A stretch of 64,000 nt of DNA from Oscillospiraceae bacterium (GTDB lineage Bacteria > Bacillota > Clostridia > Oscillospirales > Oscillospiraceae), in the NCBI GenBank assembly GCA_021770845.1, contig JAETQF010000001.1, positions 62,001 through 126,000 of the forward strand, given 5' to 3'. Position 1 is the stretch's first letter. Each line of letters starts with the position of its first letter. The position numbers and the translations under genes are program-made. The notes below the pieces were generated by a model. The model was not told the DNA's origin. It searched no databases and worked only from the letters and a program-made list of their open reading frames with translations. This document shows positions 50,941-61,143 of this stretch, one piece after another.

Positions 50941-53361
50941 TCACTGCCGCAGGCTGACGGTTCGCCCCACAGACTTGGGCGGCTCCGCCGCGGGGTTCAG
51001 GGCTTTCTCAGCCTGTAAGGCAAAATTCCCTGTCAGTGCCTGCGCCAAGACCTCGTCCGCCTGATGAACCGGAATGAACTTCAGTGCGGTGCGCACCGTC
51101 TGGTCGATCTCCCGGAGATCCTTCTCATTGTCCGCCGGGAGGATTACCGTGGAAATATGGCTGCGCAGGGCGGCCATGGTTTTTTCCCGCAGACCGCCGA
51201 TGGCCAGCACGCGCCCCCGCAGGGTGATCTCCCCCGTCATCGCCACGTCCCGGCGGACAGGAACGCCGGTGAGGGCAGACACCATGGCGGTGGCAATGGC
51301 GATACCGGCGGAGGGCCCGTCCTTGGGCACCGCCCCCTCCGGGAAGTGGACGTGGATATCCTTGGTAGTGTGGAATTCCGGATCCACTCCCAGCTGGGCC
51401 GCCCGGCTGCGGATATAGGACAGGGCCGCCCGGGCGGATTCCTTCATCACATCTCCCAGGTTGCCGGTGAGGGCCAGCTTGCCCGAGCCGGGCACCACGT
51501 TTACCTCCACCTCCAGCAGCTCTCCGCCCACCGACGTCCAGGCCAGCCCGTTCACCACCCCCACCTGCGGCTCCAGGGACGGGGTTTCGTCCAGATAGCG
51601 CCGGGGGCCCAGAAACTCCTCCAAATTCTGCTCTGTAAGGGAGATCTGCTTGACCTCTCCCTTCACAAGGCTTGCCGCCGCCTTCCGGCACAGAGCGGCC
51701 AGCTTCCGCTCCAGCTGCCGCACCCCGGACTCCTTGGTGTAGCCGGTGATCAACTCATTGATCCCCCCGTCGCTGAGCTTCAGCTGGGCGCGGGACAGGC
51801 CGTGGCGCTTTAACTCCCGGGGCAGCAGATGCTTTTTCGCGATCTGCAGCTTTTCCTTGTCGGTATAGCTGGGCAGCTCAATGACCTCCATCCGATCCAG
51901 CAGGGGCTTGGGGATGGTGTCGGTGGTGTTGGCGGTAGTGATAAACATCACATCGGACAGGTCAAAGGGCAGCTCCAGGAAATGATCCCGGAAGGTGCTG
52001 TTCTGCTCCCCGTCCAGCACCTCCAGCAGTGCCGCCGCCGGGTCGCCCCGGTGGTCGCTGCCCACCTTGTCGATCTCGTCCAGCAGCAGCACCGGGTTGG
52101 CGCTTCCCGCCTGCTTGATCCCCGCGATGATGCGCCCCGGCATGGCCCCCACATAGGTCTTGCGGTGGCCCCGTATGTCCGCCTCATCCCGGATCCCCCC
52201 CAGGGAGATCCGGGCCAGCTTTCGGTTCATGGCCCGGGCCACGCTCATGGCGATGGAGGTCTTGCCCACCCCTGGCGGGCCCACCAGGCAGATGATCTGC
52301 CCCCTGAGCTGAGGGGCCAGCTGCTTCACCGCCACAAACTCCAGGATCCGCTCCTTTACCTTGTCCAGCCCGTAGTGATCCGCGTCCAGCGCCTTGGAGA
52401 CCGCGGCCACGCTCACCCGCTCCCGCGTTTTCGTCAGCCAGGGCAGCTCCAGGCAGGTGTCCAGGTAGCCCCGCAGCACCGCCGCCTCCGAGGAGCTGTA
52501 GGGCTGCTTCTCCAGGTGCCGAACCTCCTTGAGCAGCTTTTCCCGCACCTCGTCGGGCAGCTTGGCTTTGGCGATCTGTTCCCGGTACTCGACAATCTCG
52601 TCGTCCTCCTCCGGCTCCCCCAGCTCCCGCTGGAGCACCCGAAGCTGCTCCCGGAGGAAATAGTCCCGCTGGCTGGCCGCCACCTGCTCGTGAACCTTGG
52701 CCGCCAGATCGCTCTCCACCTCTAAAATCTCCACCTCACGGCCCAGAATCCGGCACAGCCGATCCAGCCGGCGGACGGGCCGCAGCTCCTCCAGCACCGC
52801 CTGCTTGTCCTCAAACCGCAGGGGCAGGTGCTGGGCGGCGTAATCCGCGATATAGGCCGGATCGTCGCTGGCCAGCAGCTTGAGATAGATCTCCGGCGCC
52901 ACCCGGTCGGACAGCTCGGTGTACCGCTCCAGATAGTTGTAAACCTGGCGGATGGCCGCCTCGGTTCTGGGAGAATTCCCCTTGGCGGCGGTCAGCTCCG
53001 GGATCAGCTCCACCTCCGCTGTCAGGTAGGGCTCCAGCGACGTGAGATGCAGCAGCCGGCCCCGGCTGCGCCCCGCCACCATCACCCGGACGCCGTTTTC
53101 CGGCAGGCGGAGGATCTGCTTGACCTCCGCCACCGTGCCGATGGCATAGAGATCTCGCTCCTCTGGGCTCTCCACCGTCAGATCCCGCTGAGTCACCAGG
53201 AAGATCTCCCGCTTTTCCTCCATGGCCTCCTCCAGGGCGCGGATGGACGCCGCCCGCCCCACGTCGAAGTGCAGCAGAAGCTGGGGGAACACGGTGAGCC
53301 CCCGCAGAGTGAGCACCGGGATGGTCAGCCGGACGGGCCCGTTCTCAAGCGTATCAGTCAT
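50941..53361 (-). CDS. lon: ATP-dependent protease Lon
   Basis: 806-aa AAA+ serine protease. N-terminal substrate domain ([16 protein letters not shown]), coiled coil, Walker [10 protein letters not shown], Walker [11 protein letters not shown], and protease domain with the catalytic Ser in KDGPSAGIA. Cytoplasmic quality control. Between clpX and engB. Confidence 0.96.
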   Translation of the reverse strand: MTDTLENGPVRLTIPVLTLRGLTVFPQLLLHFDVGRAASIRALEEAMEEKREIFLVTQRDLTVESPEERDLYAIGTVAEVKQILRLPENGVRVMVAGRSRGRLLHLTSLEPYLTAEVELIPELTAAKGNSPRTEAAIRQVYNYLERYTELSDRVAPEIYLKLLASDDPAYIADYAAQHLPLRFEDKQAVLEELRPVRRLDRLCRILGREVEILEVESDLAAKVHEQVAASQRDYFLREQLRVLQRELGEPEEDDEIVEYREQIAKAKLPDEVREKLLKEVRHLEKQPYSSSEAAVLRGYLDTCLELPWLTKTRERVSVAAVSKALDADHYGLDKVKERILEFVAVKQLAPQLRGQIICLVGPPGVGKTSIAMSVARAMNRKLARISLGGIRDEADIRGHRKTYVGAMPGRIIAGIKQAGSANPVLLLDEIDKVGSDHRGDPAAALLEVLDGEQNSTFRDHFLELPFDLSDVMFITTANTTDTIPKPLLDRMEVIELPSYTDKEKLQIAKKHLLPRELKRHGLSRAQLKLSDGGINELITGYTKESGVRQLERKLAALCRKAAASLVKGEVKQISLTEQNLEEFLGPRRYLDETPSLEPQVGVVNGLAWTSVGGELLEVEVNVVPGSGKLALTGNLGDVMKESARAALSYIRSRAAQLGVDPEFHTTKDIHVHFPEGAVPKDGPSAGIAIATAMVSALTGVPVRRDVAMTGEITLRGRVLAIGGLREKTMAALRSHISTVILPADNEKDLREIDQTVRTALKFIPVHQADEVLAQALTGNFALQAEKALNPAAEPPKSVGRTVSLRQ

Positions 53362-53385
53362 GGGATACCTCCTCTATATCGGGCA

Positions 53386-53413
53386 AAGGGGCGGGCCGAT
53401 GCGCCCGCCCCTT
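53386..53413 (-). terminator. Terminator between clpX and lon
   Basis: AAGGGGCGGG (53386-53395) and CCCGCCCCTT (53404-53413); on the minus strand followed by TTTGCC, so moderate. Confidence 0.6.
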
Positions 53414-53443
53414 CCAAAGTTTGTTGTCTATTCTGCGATTCGC

Positions 53444-54763
53444 TCAGGACACATTTCCCCGGGGATGGGTCTGCTGTCCGCCCCGCTCCGCCCGCAGCTC
53501 GGCGGCGCCCAGCCGCGGCCGGGCCGGACGGCCCTCCTCCCGCAGGATCTCGGCCTCTCCCTCGCCCCTGATGGAGGCGGCGGTGATGGTCACCTTGGCG
53601 ATGCTCTGATCGGAGGGCACCTCGTACATCACCGGAGTCATGACCTCCTCCAGCACGGCCCGCAGGCCCCGGGCGCCGATCTTGCGCTCCAGCGCCTTGT
53701 CGGCGGCGGCCTCCAGCGCGCCGGGGGCAAACTCCAGCTCCACGTTGTCGTAATCCATCAGGCACTTGTACTGCTTCACCAGGGCGTTCTTCGGCTCGGT
53801 AAGGATACGCACCAGCTGTTCCCGATCCAGCGCCTTCAAACTGGTGAGAATGGGCAGACGGCCCACCAGCTCCGGGATGATGCCGAATTTCAGCAGATCA
53901 TGGGGCTGAACGTGCTGGAATACGTCGTCCTTTTCCCGCTCCGCCGAGGTCTTTACATCGGAACCGAAGCCGATGGTCTTTTGATCCAGCCGGCGCTCGA
54001 TGATCTTGTCCAGCCCGTCAAAGGCCCCGCCGCAGATGAACAGGATGTTCTTGGTGTCGATCTGCAAAAACTCCTGGTGGGGGTGCTTGCGCCCGCCCTG
54101 GGGGGGAACGTTGGCCACGGTGCCCTCCAGAATCTTCAGCAGGGCCTGCTGCACGCCCTCGCCGGACACGTCCCGGGTGATGGAGGTGTTCTCGCTCTTG
54201 CGGGCGATCTTGTCGATCTCGTCCACGTAGATGATGCCCCTCTGGGCCAGCTCGATGTCGTAGTCGGCAGCCTGCACCAGCCGCAGCAGAATATTCTCCA
54301 CATCATCGCCCACATAGCCAGCCTCGGTGAGGGTGGTGGCGTCGGCAATGGCGAAGGGCACCTTCAGGATCCGGGCCAGGGTCTGGGCAAACAGGGTCTT
54401 GCCGCAGCCGGTGGGGCCCACCATGAGGATGTTGGACTTTTGCAGCTCCACGTCGGCCCCGCCGCCGAAATAGATGCGCTTGTAGTGGTTGTAGACCGCC
54501 ACGGACAGGGCGATCTTGGCGTTGTCCTGTCCGATGATATACTCGTCCAGCACCGCCACCATCTCCTGGGGGGTGGGGATCACATCGGGGATCTCCGGCG
54601 TCTCCTCCGGCCCGTCGTCGTACTCCTCCCCCAGGATATTCATGCACAGGCGGACGCACTCGTTGCAGATATAGGCCCCGGGCCCGGCGATGATCCGCTC
54701 CACCTGCTCCTGGTGCTTGCCGCAGAAGGAGCAGCGCACTGATTTATATTCATCTCTTGCCAT
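53444..54763 (-). CDS. clpX: ATP-dependent Clp protease ATP-binding subunit ClpX
   Basis: 439-aa unfoldase. N-terminal zinc-binding domain (CSFCGK...CNECVRLC), Walker A GPTGCGKT, Walker [11 protein letters not shown], and the IGF-type loop within KTIGFGS that docks to ClpP. Confidence 0.96.
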   Translation of the reverse strand: MARDEYKSVRCSFCGKHQEQVERIIAGPGAYICNECVRLCMNILGEEYDDGPEETPEIPDVIPTPQEMVAVLDEYIIGQDNAKIALSVAVYNHYKRIYFGGGADVELQKSNILMVGPTGCGKTLFAQTLARILKVPFAIADATTLTEAGYVGDDVENILLRLVQAADYDIELAQRGIIYVDEIDKIARKSENTSITRDVSGEGVQQALLKILEGTVANVPPQGGRKHPHQEFLQIDTKNILFICGGAFDGLDKIIERRLDQKTIGFGSDVKTSAEREKDDVFQHVQPHDLLKFGIIPELVGRLPILTSLKALDREQLVRILTEPKNALVKQYKCLMDYDNVELEFAPGALEAAADKALERKIGARGLRAVLEEVMTPVMYEVPSDQSIAKVTITAASIRGEGEAEILREEGRPARPRLGAAELRAERGGQQTHPRGNVS

Positions 54764-54790
54764 GGTTCATCTTCCTTTCAAGGAAAGCGC

Positions 54791-54823
54791 CAAAGAGCGG
54801 AGACGGGCAGCCTCCGCTCTTTG
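54791..54823 (-). terminator. Hairpin between clpP and clpX
   Basis: CAAAGAGCGGAG (54791-54802) pairs with CTCCGCTCTTTG (54812-54823): 12 perfect pairs with little U tract; partial terminator or attenuator. Confidence 0.6.
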
Positions 54824-54832
54824 AACCGTATA

Positions 54833-55414
54833 TCAGCGATTGGTGATGATTTTGTCGATGAGGCCGTACTCCAGCGCCTCCTGGGCGGTCATGAAATTGT
54901 CCCGCTCACAGTCGGCGGTGACCTGGGCCAGATCCCTGCCGCAGTTGTCCGCCAGGATCTGGGTCACCCGCTTCTTGATGGTCTCCAAACGCTTCAGGTG
55001 GAGGGCCATGTCGGTGATCTGGCCCTGGGTGCCCGCGGAGGGCTGGTGGATCATGATCTCCGCGTTGGGAAGGGCCATACGCTTCCCCTTGGCCCCGGAG
55101 GACAGCAGGAACGCCCCCATGGACGCGCCCATGCCCACGCAGATGGTGGACACATCGCACTTGATGTACTGCATGGTGTCGTAGATGGCCATTCCGTCGG
55201 GGATGGAACCACCGGGGCTGTTGATATAGAACTGGATATCCTTGTCCGGATCCTGGGCCTCCAGGTAGAGCAGCTGGGCCACCACCAGGGATGCGGTGGT
55301 GGCGTTGACCTCCTCGCCCAGGAACACGATCCGGTCGTTGAGCAGCCGGGAAAAGATGTCATAGGATCGCTCGCCCCGGCTGGTCTGTTCCACAACATAA
55401 GGTACTAAGCTCAT
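54833..55414 (-). CDS. clpP: ATP-dependent Clp protease proteolytic subunit ClpP
   Basis: 193-aa serine peptidase. Catalytic Ser in GMGASMGAF, His in MIHQPSAG, Asp downstream (DCERDNFM). [23 protein letters not shown]-terminus is canonical. A TATACT-like box with a poor -35 lies in the gap to tig, so a separate promoter is possible. Confidence 0.96.
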   Translation of the reverse strand: MSLVPYVVEQTSRGERSYDIFSRLLNDRIVFLGEEVNATTASLVVAQLLYLEAQDPDKDIQFYINSPGGSIPDGMAIYDTMQYIKCDVSTICVGMGASMGAFLLSSGAKGKRMALPNAEIMIHQPSAGTQGQITDMALHLKRLETIKKRVTQILADNCGRDLAQVTADCERDNFMTAQEALEYGLIDKIITNR

Positions 55415-55524
55415 AAGAAATGTCTCCTTTCCGATGGGGGAATCGTAAACCCCAAGTGCCGGCAGACAACAGTATACCCACCGGCGATGGGAACTTATTC
55501 CCTTTTGCCCTCAAAAAGGCTGGT

Positions 55525-56904
55525 TCAGGCTTCCTCGGCCTCGGGCTTTCCCTTGCCCTTGGAGGCGGTCTTCTTCTTGGCGGGCTTTTCCTCCGCCCCG
55601 TCCTCGGCCTCCTCCGCCTTCTTGGCCTTCTTGGCGGGCTTCTTGGCCGCGCCCTTCACCAGCTCCAGCGCCTTGCGCATGGCCAGATCGAGCCGCAGAT
55701 CCTCCACGCTCACCAGCTCCCGAACCTTATCCGCCTCCATCTTGTACTGCTCGGCCAGCTTGGCGATCTCCTCGTCCACGTCGGCGTCGGTGGCCTCAAT
55801 GCCCTCGGCGGCGGCCACGGCCTCCAGAGCCAGATCGCTGCGCACGTTGCGCTCGGCGGTGGTCTTGGACTGGGCGCGCAGCTCGTCCAGCGTCATGCCC
55901 ATCATCTGGAGATAGTTGTCAAAGCTGATGCCCTGGCTCTGAATCCGGTTGGCGTAGTCCTCCAGCATCTTGTCGGCCCGGTAGTCCACCATGGCCTGGG
56001 GCACGTCGCACTCCAGCTTCTCAATGAGGGCGTCGATGACGGCGGCCTCAAAGTCCCGGTCGGCCTGCTCCTGGCGGCGGGCCTTCAGCTTCTCGCCCAG
56101 ATCCTTCTTGAACTCGTCCAGGGTGTCAAACTCGGACACGTCCTTGGCGAACTCGTCGTCCACCTCGGGCTCCTGCTTCTCCTTCACCTCGTGAACCTTG
56201 ACCTTGAATACCACGGCGGCGCCGGCCAGCTCAGGGGCGTAGTTCTCCGGGAAGGTGATGTCCAGATCCTTCTCGTCCCCCGCCTTCATGCCGACGATCT
56301 GCTCCTCAAAGCCGGGCACAAAGGAGCCGGAGCCCAGCTCCAGGCTGTAGTTCTCCCCCTTGCCGCCCTGGAAGGGCTCGCCGTCCTTGAAGCCCTCGAA
56401 GTCGATGACGGCGGTGTCGCCCTTCTTGGCCTTCCGATCCACGCTCACCAGGCGGGACGCCCGGTCGATGTACGGCTTCAGCTCCGCCTTGATGTCGGCG
56501 GCGGACACCTTCACATCCGCCTTGCCCACGGGCAGGCCCTTGTAGTCCTTGATGGACGCCTCGGGCTTGACGGTGACGGTAGCCTTAAAGGTAAAGCCGT
56601 CGGCGCTGACGTCCAGCACCTCCAGCTGGGGATAGGCCACGGGCTTCAGCCCGGTTTCCTTCAGCGCGGCCTCGTAGGCATCGGGATAGGCCAGAGAGAT
56701 GGCGTCCTCAAAGAAAATCTCGGCGCCGTACATCTTCTCCACCATCTTCCGGGGGGCCTTGCCCTTCCGGAAGCCGGGGACGTTGATGCGGTTCTTCTGG
56801 CGGTTGTAGACCTTGTCGATGGCGGCCTGGAACTGGTCGGCCCCCACCTCGATCACCAACTCATAGGCGCTGTTTTCTTTTTTCTCGTTGCTCTTGATGT
56901 TCAT
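55525..56904 (-). CDS. tig: Trigger factor
   Basis: 459-aa ribosome-associated chaperone. N-terminal ribosome-binding signature GFRKGKAPRKMVEKMYG, central FKBP-like PPIase domain (KKGDTAVIDFEGFKDGEPF), and C-terminal helical arms. An unusual Lys/Ala/Glu-rich tail of about 40 residues (GAAKKPAKKAKKAEEAEDG...) follows. ATG 56904 after GGAGGAG; upstream in-frame sequence is untranslated leader. Confidence 0.94.
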   Translation of the reverse strand: MNIKSNEKKENSAYELVIEVGADQFQAAIDKVYNRQKNRINVPGFRKGKAPRKMVEKMYGAEIFFEDAISLAYPDAYEAALKETGLKPVAYPQLEVLDVSADGFTFKATVTVKPEASIKDYKGLPVGKADVKVSAADIKAELKPYIDRASRLVSVDRKAKKGDTAVIDFEGFKDGEPFQGGKGENYSLELGSGSFVPGFEEQIVGMKAGDEKDLDITFPENYAPELAGAAVVFKVKVHEVKEKQEPEVDDEFAKDVSEFDTLDEFKKDLGEKLKARRQEQADRDFEAAVIDALIEKLECDVPQAMVDYRADKMLEDYANRIQSQGISFDNYLQMMGMTLDELRAQSKTTAERNVRSDLALEAVAAAEGIEATDADVDEEIAKLAEQYKMEADKVRELVSVEDLRLDLAMRKALELVKGAAKKPAKKAKKAEEAEDGAEEKPAKKKTASKGKGKPEAEEA

Positions 56905-57008
56905 GGTTGCTCCTCCAAGCTCGGCCCCTGATAAGCTCCCGGGCCTTCTTTCTAAATAATCCAACCTATTCTATCAGATAGGCGCAGAGATTTCCACTGT
57001 TTTTTTGC

Positions 57009-57698
57009 TCAATCTAAAATTTTTTTCGGACGGAACCCGACAAAGTCCGCAGACACCAGCCGGTAGTCCACAGTTCCCTGCACGCCCTCGATGGCCAGAC
57101 GGTGGCTGGCCCCGTGAAGGTGGCCGTAGCAGCAGAGCCGGACGCCGTACCGCTCCAGCAGATCCAGGATCTCCTGACAGCGGTAGCCCCGGTACAGGGG
57201 CGGGTAGTGGAGGAAGCACAGCTTTTCCCGCTCCCCCGCCGCCTTCAGCGACGCCTCCAGCCGGATGAGCTCCCGGTTGAATACCTTTTCCCAGTGGGGC
57301 GTGCCGTTTTCCTCAAAGAACCAGCCCCGGGTGCCGCACAGGGCCGTGTCGCCGTAAAAGGCGCAGTTGTTGTGAAGAATGTGGAGCCGGGTGAAGCCGT
57401 TGGCCTGAAAAAAGGCGTTCATTTTAGAGGCGGTGGTCCACCAGTAGTCGTGGTTCCCCTTCAGCAGCCACTTCTCCCCGGGCAGCTCACTGTTCAGGAA
57501 GGCGAAGTCGTCCTTTGCCTCCTCCAGGCTCATGCCCCAGGACAGGTCGCCGCACAGCACCACCGTGTCGCCGTCCTCCACCGGGGCAAAGCCCTGCCGC
57601 AGCTTGTCCACATAGCCCTCCCACCCTCCGCCGAACACGTCCATAGGCTTGTCCGAGCACAGGGACAGGTGGGTGTCGCCGATGGCGTAGAGTGCCAT
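57009..57698 (-). CDS. Calcineurin-like metallophosphoesterase
   Basis: 229-aa dimetal phosphoesterase with all five motifs: GDTHLS, GDLSWGM, GNHDYWW, HYPP and GHLHG. Substrate unknown. Cytoplasmic; follows thrC on the same strand with a 12-nt gap. Confidence 0.9.
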   Translation of the reverse strand: MALYAIGDTHLSLCSDKPMDVFGGGWEGYVDKLRQGFAPVEDGDTVVLCGDLSWGMSLEEAKDDFAFLNSELPGEKWLLKGNHDYWWTTASKMNAFFQANGFTRLHILHNNCAFYGDTALCGTRGWFFEENGTPHWEKVFNRELIRLEASLKAAGEREKLCFLHYPPLYRGYRCQEILDLLERYGVRLCCYGHLHGASHRLAIEGVQGTVDYRLVSADFVGFRPKKILD

Positions 57699-57709
57699 CC
57701 CCTCACCTC

Positions 57710-59197
57710 TTATTTCAGAAAGTCCAGCACACAGTCCATCATGCCGGCGGGCTCGATGGAGCCGCTGAACCGGCGCTGCTTGTTCTTCAGCCGGGCCAGG
57801 GGCATGGGGACAGGCACGCCGGTATACTGGCTGAGCTGATCCAGGATCTCCACCCCGGGCTTATGGCCCTTCACCCCCAGAGCGGTGAGCACGCTGGAGC
57901 AGAACTTGAAGGGGCTGGCGGTGGACACCACCACGGTGGGGGTGCCGTCCCCCGTCTCCGCCCGGTACTCGTCCAGCACATGGAAGGCCACGGCGGTGTG
58001 GGGGTCGATGAGGTATTCCTTCTCCTTCCACATCCTGCCAATCATGAGCAGCGTCTGGCTGTCGTCGCAGCACCCGGCGCTGAACAGGCGCTTGAGCTTG
58101 GTGCGGATGGCGCTGTCCACCCGATAGCTGCCGTACTCCGACAGCTGGGCCATATACTCCCGCACCTGCTTGTCGTTCCGGCCGGACAGCTCAAAGAGCA
58201 TCCGCTCCAGATTGCTGGAGATCAGAATGTCCATGGAGGGAGACATGGTGTTGTAGAACGTGCGGTTGCGGTCATAGGCCCCGGTGTTGATGAAATCGGT
58301 GAGCACGTTGTTCTGGTTGGAGGCGCAGATCAGGCGGTTAATGGGTATGCCCATCTCCTTGGCGTAGTAGGCCGCCAGGATGTTGCCGAAGTTGCCGGTG
58401 GGGACGCATACGTTGATCTGCTCTCCCTTGGTGATCGCGCCGCTCTTGAGCAGGTCGCAGTAGGCGGAGGCGTAATAGACGATCTGCGGCAGCACCCGGC
58501 CCCAGTTGATGGAGTTGGCGGAGGACAGGAAATAGCCCCGCTCCGCCAGCGTGCCGGCCAGCTCCCTGCTGGAAAAGAGCCGCTTCACCCCGGTCTGGGC
58601 GTCGTCGAAGTTGCCCGCCACTGCGGAAACCCCCACATTGCCCCCCTCCTGGGTGACCATCTGGAGCTCCTGGATGTCGGATACCCCGTCCTTGGGATAA
58701 AACACCAGGATTTTTGTTTTATCCACGTTGCGGAAGCCCTCCAGGGCGGCCTTGCCCGTGTCGCCGGAGGTGGCCACCAAAATGCACACCGTCTTTTTCT
58801 CGTCGTTTTTCTCCAGCGACGCGGTGAGCAGATGGGGCAGCATCTGGAGCGCCATGTCCTTAAACGCGCAGGTGGGCCCGTGCCACAGCTCCAGGCAGTA
58901 GGTGCGGTCGTCCAGCTTCCGCACCGGGGCCACGTCCTCCGCATCGAACTTGCCCCCGCCGTAGGCCTCATTGGCATAGACGGTCAGCTCAGAGGCGGCG
59001 AAGCCCTCCAAAAAGCTGTTCATGATATAGACTACCCGCTGTTGGTAGGACATCTCCTTCATCGTCTCCACCGCCGAGGCGGGCAGGCGGGGCAGCACCG
59101 CCGGGGTCAGCAGCCCTCCGTCCGGAGCCAGCCCCTGGGCGATGGCCTGGGGCGCGTTCATCCGCAGGTCTCTATTTCTCGTGCTCAGATAATTCAT
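57710..59197 (-). CDS. thrC: Threonine synthase
   Basis: 495-aa PLP enzyme converting O-phosphohomoserine to threonine. PLP Lys in HGPTCAFKDMALQ; SGDTGKAALEGF phosphate loop; PTGNFGNILAAYYAK. N-terminal MNYLSTRN is typical of the long (yeast/E. coli-like) form. Overlaps the dipeptidase stop. Confidence 0.95.
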   Translation of the reverse strand: MNYLSTRNRDLRMNAPQAIAQGLAPDGGLLTPAVLPRLPASAVETMKEMSYQQRVVYIMNSFLEGFAASELTVYANEAYGGGKFDAEDVAPVRKLDDRTYCLELWHGPTCAFKDMALQMLPHLLTASLEKNDEKKTVCILVATSGDTGKAALEGFRNVDKTKILVFYPKDGVSDIQELQMVTQEGGNVGVSAVAGNFDDAQTGVKRLFSSRELAGTLAERGYFLSSANSINWGRVLPQIVYYASAYCDLLKSGAITKGEQINVCVPTGNFGNILAAYYAKEMGIPINRLICASNQNNVLTDFINTGAYDRNRTFYNTMSPSMDILISSNLERMLFELSGRNDKQVREYMAQLSEYGSYRVDSAIRTKLKRLFSAGCCDDSQTLLMIGRMWKEKEYLIDPHTAVAFHVLDEYRAETGDGTPTVVVSTASPFKFCSSVLTALGVKGHKPGVEILDQLSQYTGVPVPMPLARLKNKQRRFSGSIEPAGMMDCVLDFLK

Positions 59198-60138
59198 CTT
59201 TGTCTCACTACTCTCATTAAATTGTTATAAAACAGGTCGCGCACGACTGTTTCATGATAACCATGACAAAGCAGATACTCGTAAAAGTCCTCCAGCCGGT
59301 CGATGGACGGCAGGGCGGCGATGGTATCGCAGCCGTCCCAGTCGCCCCCCAGGGCCACATTGGACGCGCCGCCCAGGCTCAGGATGTGATCCAGGTGGGC
59401 CCGAAGGGCGTCCAGATCCCGTCCGCCGCCCACGAAATCCTCATAGAAATTGAGGCCGATCACACCTTGATTTTTTATTATCGCATTTATTTGCCCATCC
59501 GTCAAGTTCCTTGTGCGATCCCACACAGATTTTGCGTTGGAATGGCTGGCGATAAAGGGCCTGCGGGCCAGCTCCGCCACGTCCCAGAACCCGGCCTCCG
59601 ACAGATGGGACACATCCACCAGGATGTGCAAGTCCTCTATCTTTTCCACAAACTGCCGCCCCAGCGGGGACAGGCCCCGTTCCGGCTGTTCTCCCGAGGA
59701 GCCGGACAGGGCGTTGGCGTGGTTCCAGGTCAGGTTAATGGCCACCACGCCCTCCGCCGCGGCCTCCTCCAGCCGGGCCGGGTCGCAGCCCAGCAGCTCC
59801 GCCCCCTCCACGGTGAGGAAGGCCGCCGCCTTCCCCTGCCGGTGAGCGCACTCCACCTCTTGGGCGGTACGGCACTGGACGATTTTCCCCGCATTGCGGG
59901 CCATTTGCTCCCGAAAGCAGCGCAGGAGGGCAAAATACGCCCGCTCCACCGAATCCCCTCCTGCCGGGCAGCCGGTATAGCCATCCGCCGTCCACAGGGC
60001 GAAAAACTGGCAGTACCGCGCAAAACCGGCCGTCCGCTCCAGGGAGATCATCCCGGTATTGTGATCCAGCCCCTCATATTCCCGCCAGCAGCGGGAGATG
60101 GTGTCGCAATGGGCGTCAAATACACAGATCCGCTTCAT
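59194..60138 (-). CDS. Membrane dipeptidase-family (M19) peptidase
   Basis: 314-aa renal-dipeptidase-like amidohydrolase: zinc ligands in DAHCDT, bridging Glu in VEGAELLG, DVSHLSEAGFWDV, FIASHSNAK and GGDWDG. No signal peptide, so probably cytoplasmic. Acts on dipeptides, possibly D-amino-acid containing. Confidence 0.92.
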   Translation of the reverse strand: MKRICVFDAHCDTISRCWREYEGLDHNTGMISLERTAGFARYCQFFALWTADGYTGCPAGGDSVERAYFALLRCFREQMARNAGKIVQCRTAQEVECAHRQGKAAAFLTVEGAELLGCDPARLEEAAAEGVVAINLTWNHANALSGSSGEQPERGLSPLGRQFVEKIEDLHILVDVSHLSEAGFWDVAELARRPFIASHSNAKSVWDRTRNLTDGQINAIIKNQGVIGLNFYEDFVGGGRDLDALRAHLDHILSLGGASNVALGGDWDGCDTIAALPSIDRLEDFYEYLLCHGYHETVVRDLFYNNLMRVVRQR

Positions 60139-60153
60139 AGCCGCTCCTCCCTG

Positions 60154-60525
60154 CTAAAACGCGTTCTCAATGTAGTATATGTCCGGCTTCTCCGTGCGCA
60201 CACCCTGGGGCGCGTAGATCTCCGCCACGTCAAATCGGGGCTGCAGCGCCGTGGGATGGCTCATCAAATAATATTCCGCGGCGGTGCGCAGTTTGCGCTG
60301 CTTGGAAAGGGTTACCGCTTCACAGGCCGCGCCATAGCTCCCATCCTTCCGCAGCTTGACCTCCACAAAGGCCAAATATCTGCCGTTCTCCGCGATCAGG
60401 TCGATCTCCCCCATGCGGCAGCGGAAATTCCGCGCCGCAATCCGCCAACCCCGCTCTTGAAGCCACTCCGCCATCCGATCCTCGCCCCACTGTCCCAGGG
60501 TGCGGGCGCCCTCCCCGCCCCTCAC
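60154..60525 (-). CDS. YraN/UPF0102 family nuclease-like protein
   Basis: 123-aa protein with an endonuclease-like fold: GEDRMAEWLQERGWRIAARNFRCRMGEIDLIAE and VEVKLRK, i.e. E-x-D...ExK as in Holliday-junction resolvase-like enzymes. Biological role uncertain. Overlaps the rnhB stop; the rnhB-yraN pair is common. Confidence 0.92.
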   Translation of the reverse strand: MRGGEGARTLGQWGEDRMAEWLQERGWRIAARNFRCRMGEIDLIAENGRYLAFVEVKLRKDGSYGAACEAVTLSKQRKLRTAAEYYLMSHPTALQPRFDVAEIYAPQGVRTEKPDIYYIENAF

Positions 60526-61127
60526 AGCTTTTTTAAAAAGGAGCGGCGGTGGATGGGACAGGGGCCGAACTTACGCAACAGTTCATAGTGCCGTTCGGTG
60601 GGATAACCCTTGTGGCGTTCAAACTCATATTGCGGATACAGCGCGGCCATCTCCACCATGTACCGATCCCGGCTGACCTTAGCCAGAATGGACGCCGCGG
60701 CAATCGAATACGACAAGCTGTCTCCCTTTACAACAAGCTGGTGCTCCAATGTGATGGCGCATTGGCTCCCGTGATCCCGATTGCCGTCGATGAGGGCGAA
60801 GTCCGCCTTCTGCTCCAACCCGTCAATGGCCGCCTGCATGGCTTTCATCCGGCTGTTGAGGATGTCAATCCGGTCGATCTCCTCCGGCTCCACCCAGGCC
60901 ACCGCCCAGCTCACGGCCTTTTCCTGAATCTGGTCAAACAGGATCTCCCGGCGGCGCTCCGTCACCTGCTTGGAATCGTTGAGCCAGGGCAGCTCCAGCC
61001 CGTCCGGAAGGATAACCGCCGCCGCGTATACCCGCCCCGCCAGGGGCCCGGCTCCTGCCTCGTCACAGCCGCACACCGCAAGGCAGCCCCGCTTGGCAGC
61101 CGCCCGCTCATAGTCCCAGCCCGGCAT
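60522..61127 (-). CDS. rnhB: Ribonuclease HII
   Basis: 201-aa enzyme removing ribonucleotides from DNA. CGCDEAGAGPLAGRV with catalytic Asp-Glu; DSKQVTE; ALIDGNRD; ASILAKVSRDRYM. ATG 61127. Confidence 0.95.
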   Translation of the reverse strand: MPGWDYERAAAKRGCLAVCGCDEAGAGPLAGRVYAAAVILPDGLELPWLNDSKQVTERRREILFDQIQEKAVSWAVAWVEPEEIDRIDILNSRMKAMQAAIDGLEQKADFALIDGNRDHGSQCAITLEHQLVVKGDSLSYSIAAASILAKVSRDRYMVEMAALYPQYEFERHKGYPTERHYELLRKFGPCPIHRRSFLKKL

Positions 61128-61143
61128 GGTCTCCCCTCCTCTG

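Noticed and set aside
55420-56931. A 503-codon plus-strand frame opposite tig
   Set aside because: Leu/Gly/His-rich shadow of the trigger-factor gene with no recognisable domain and no RBS.
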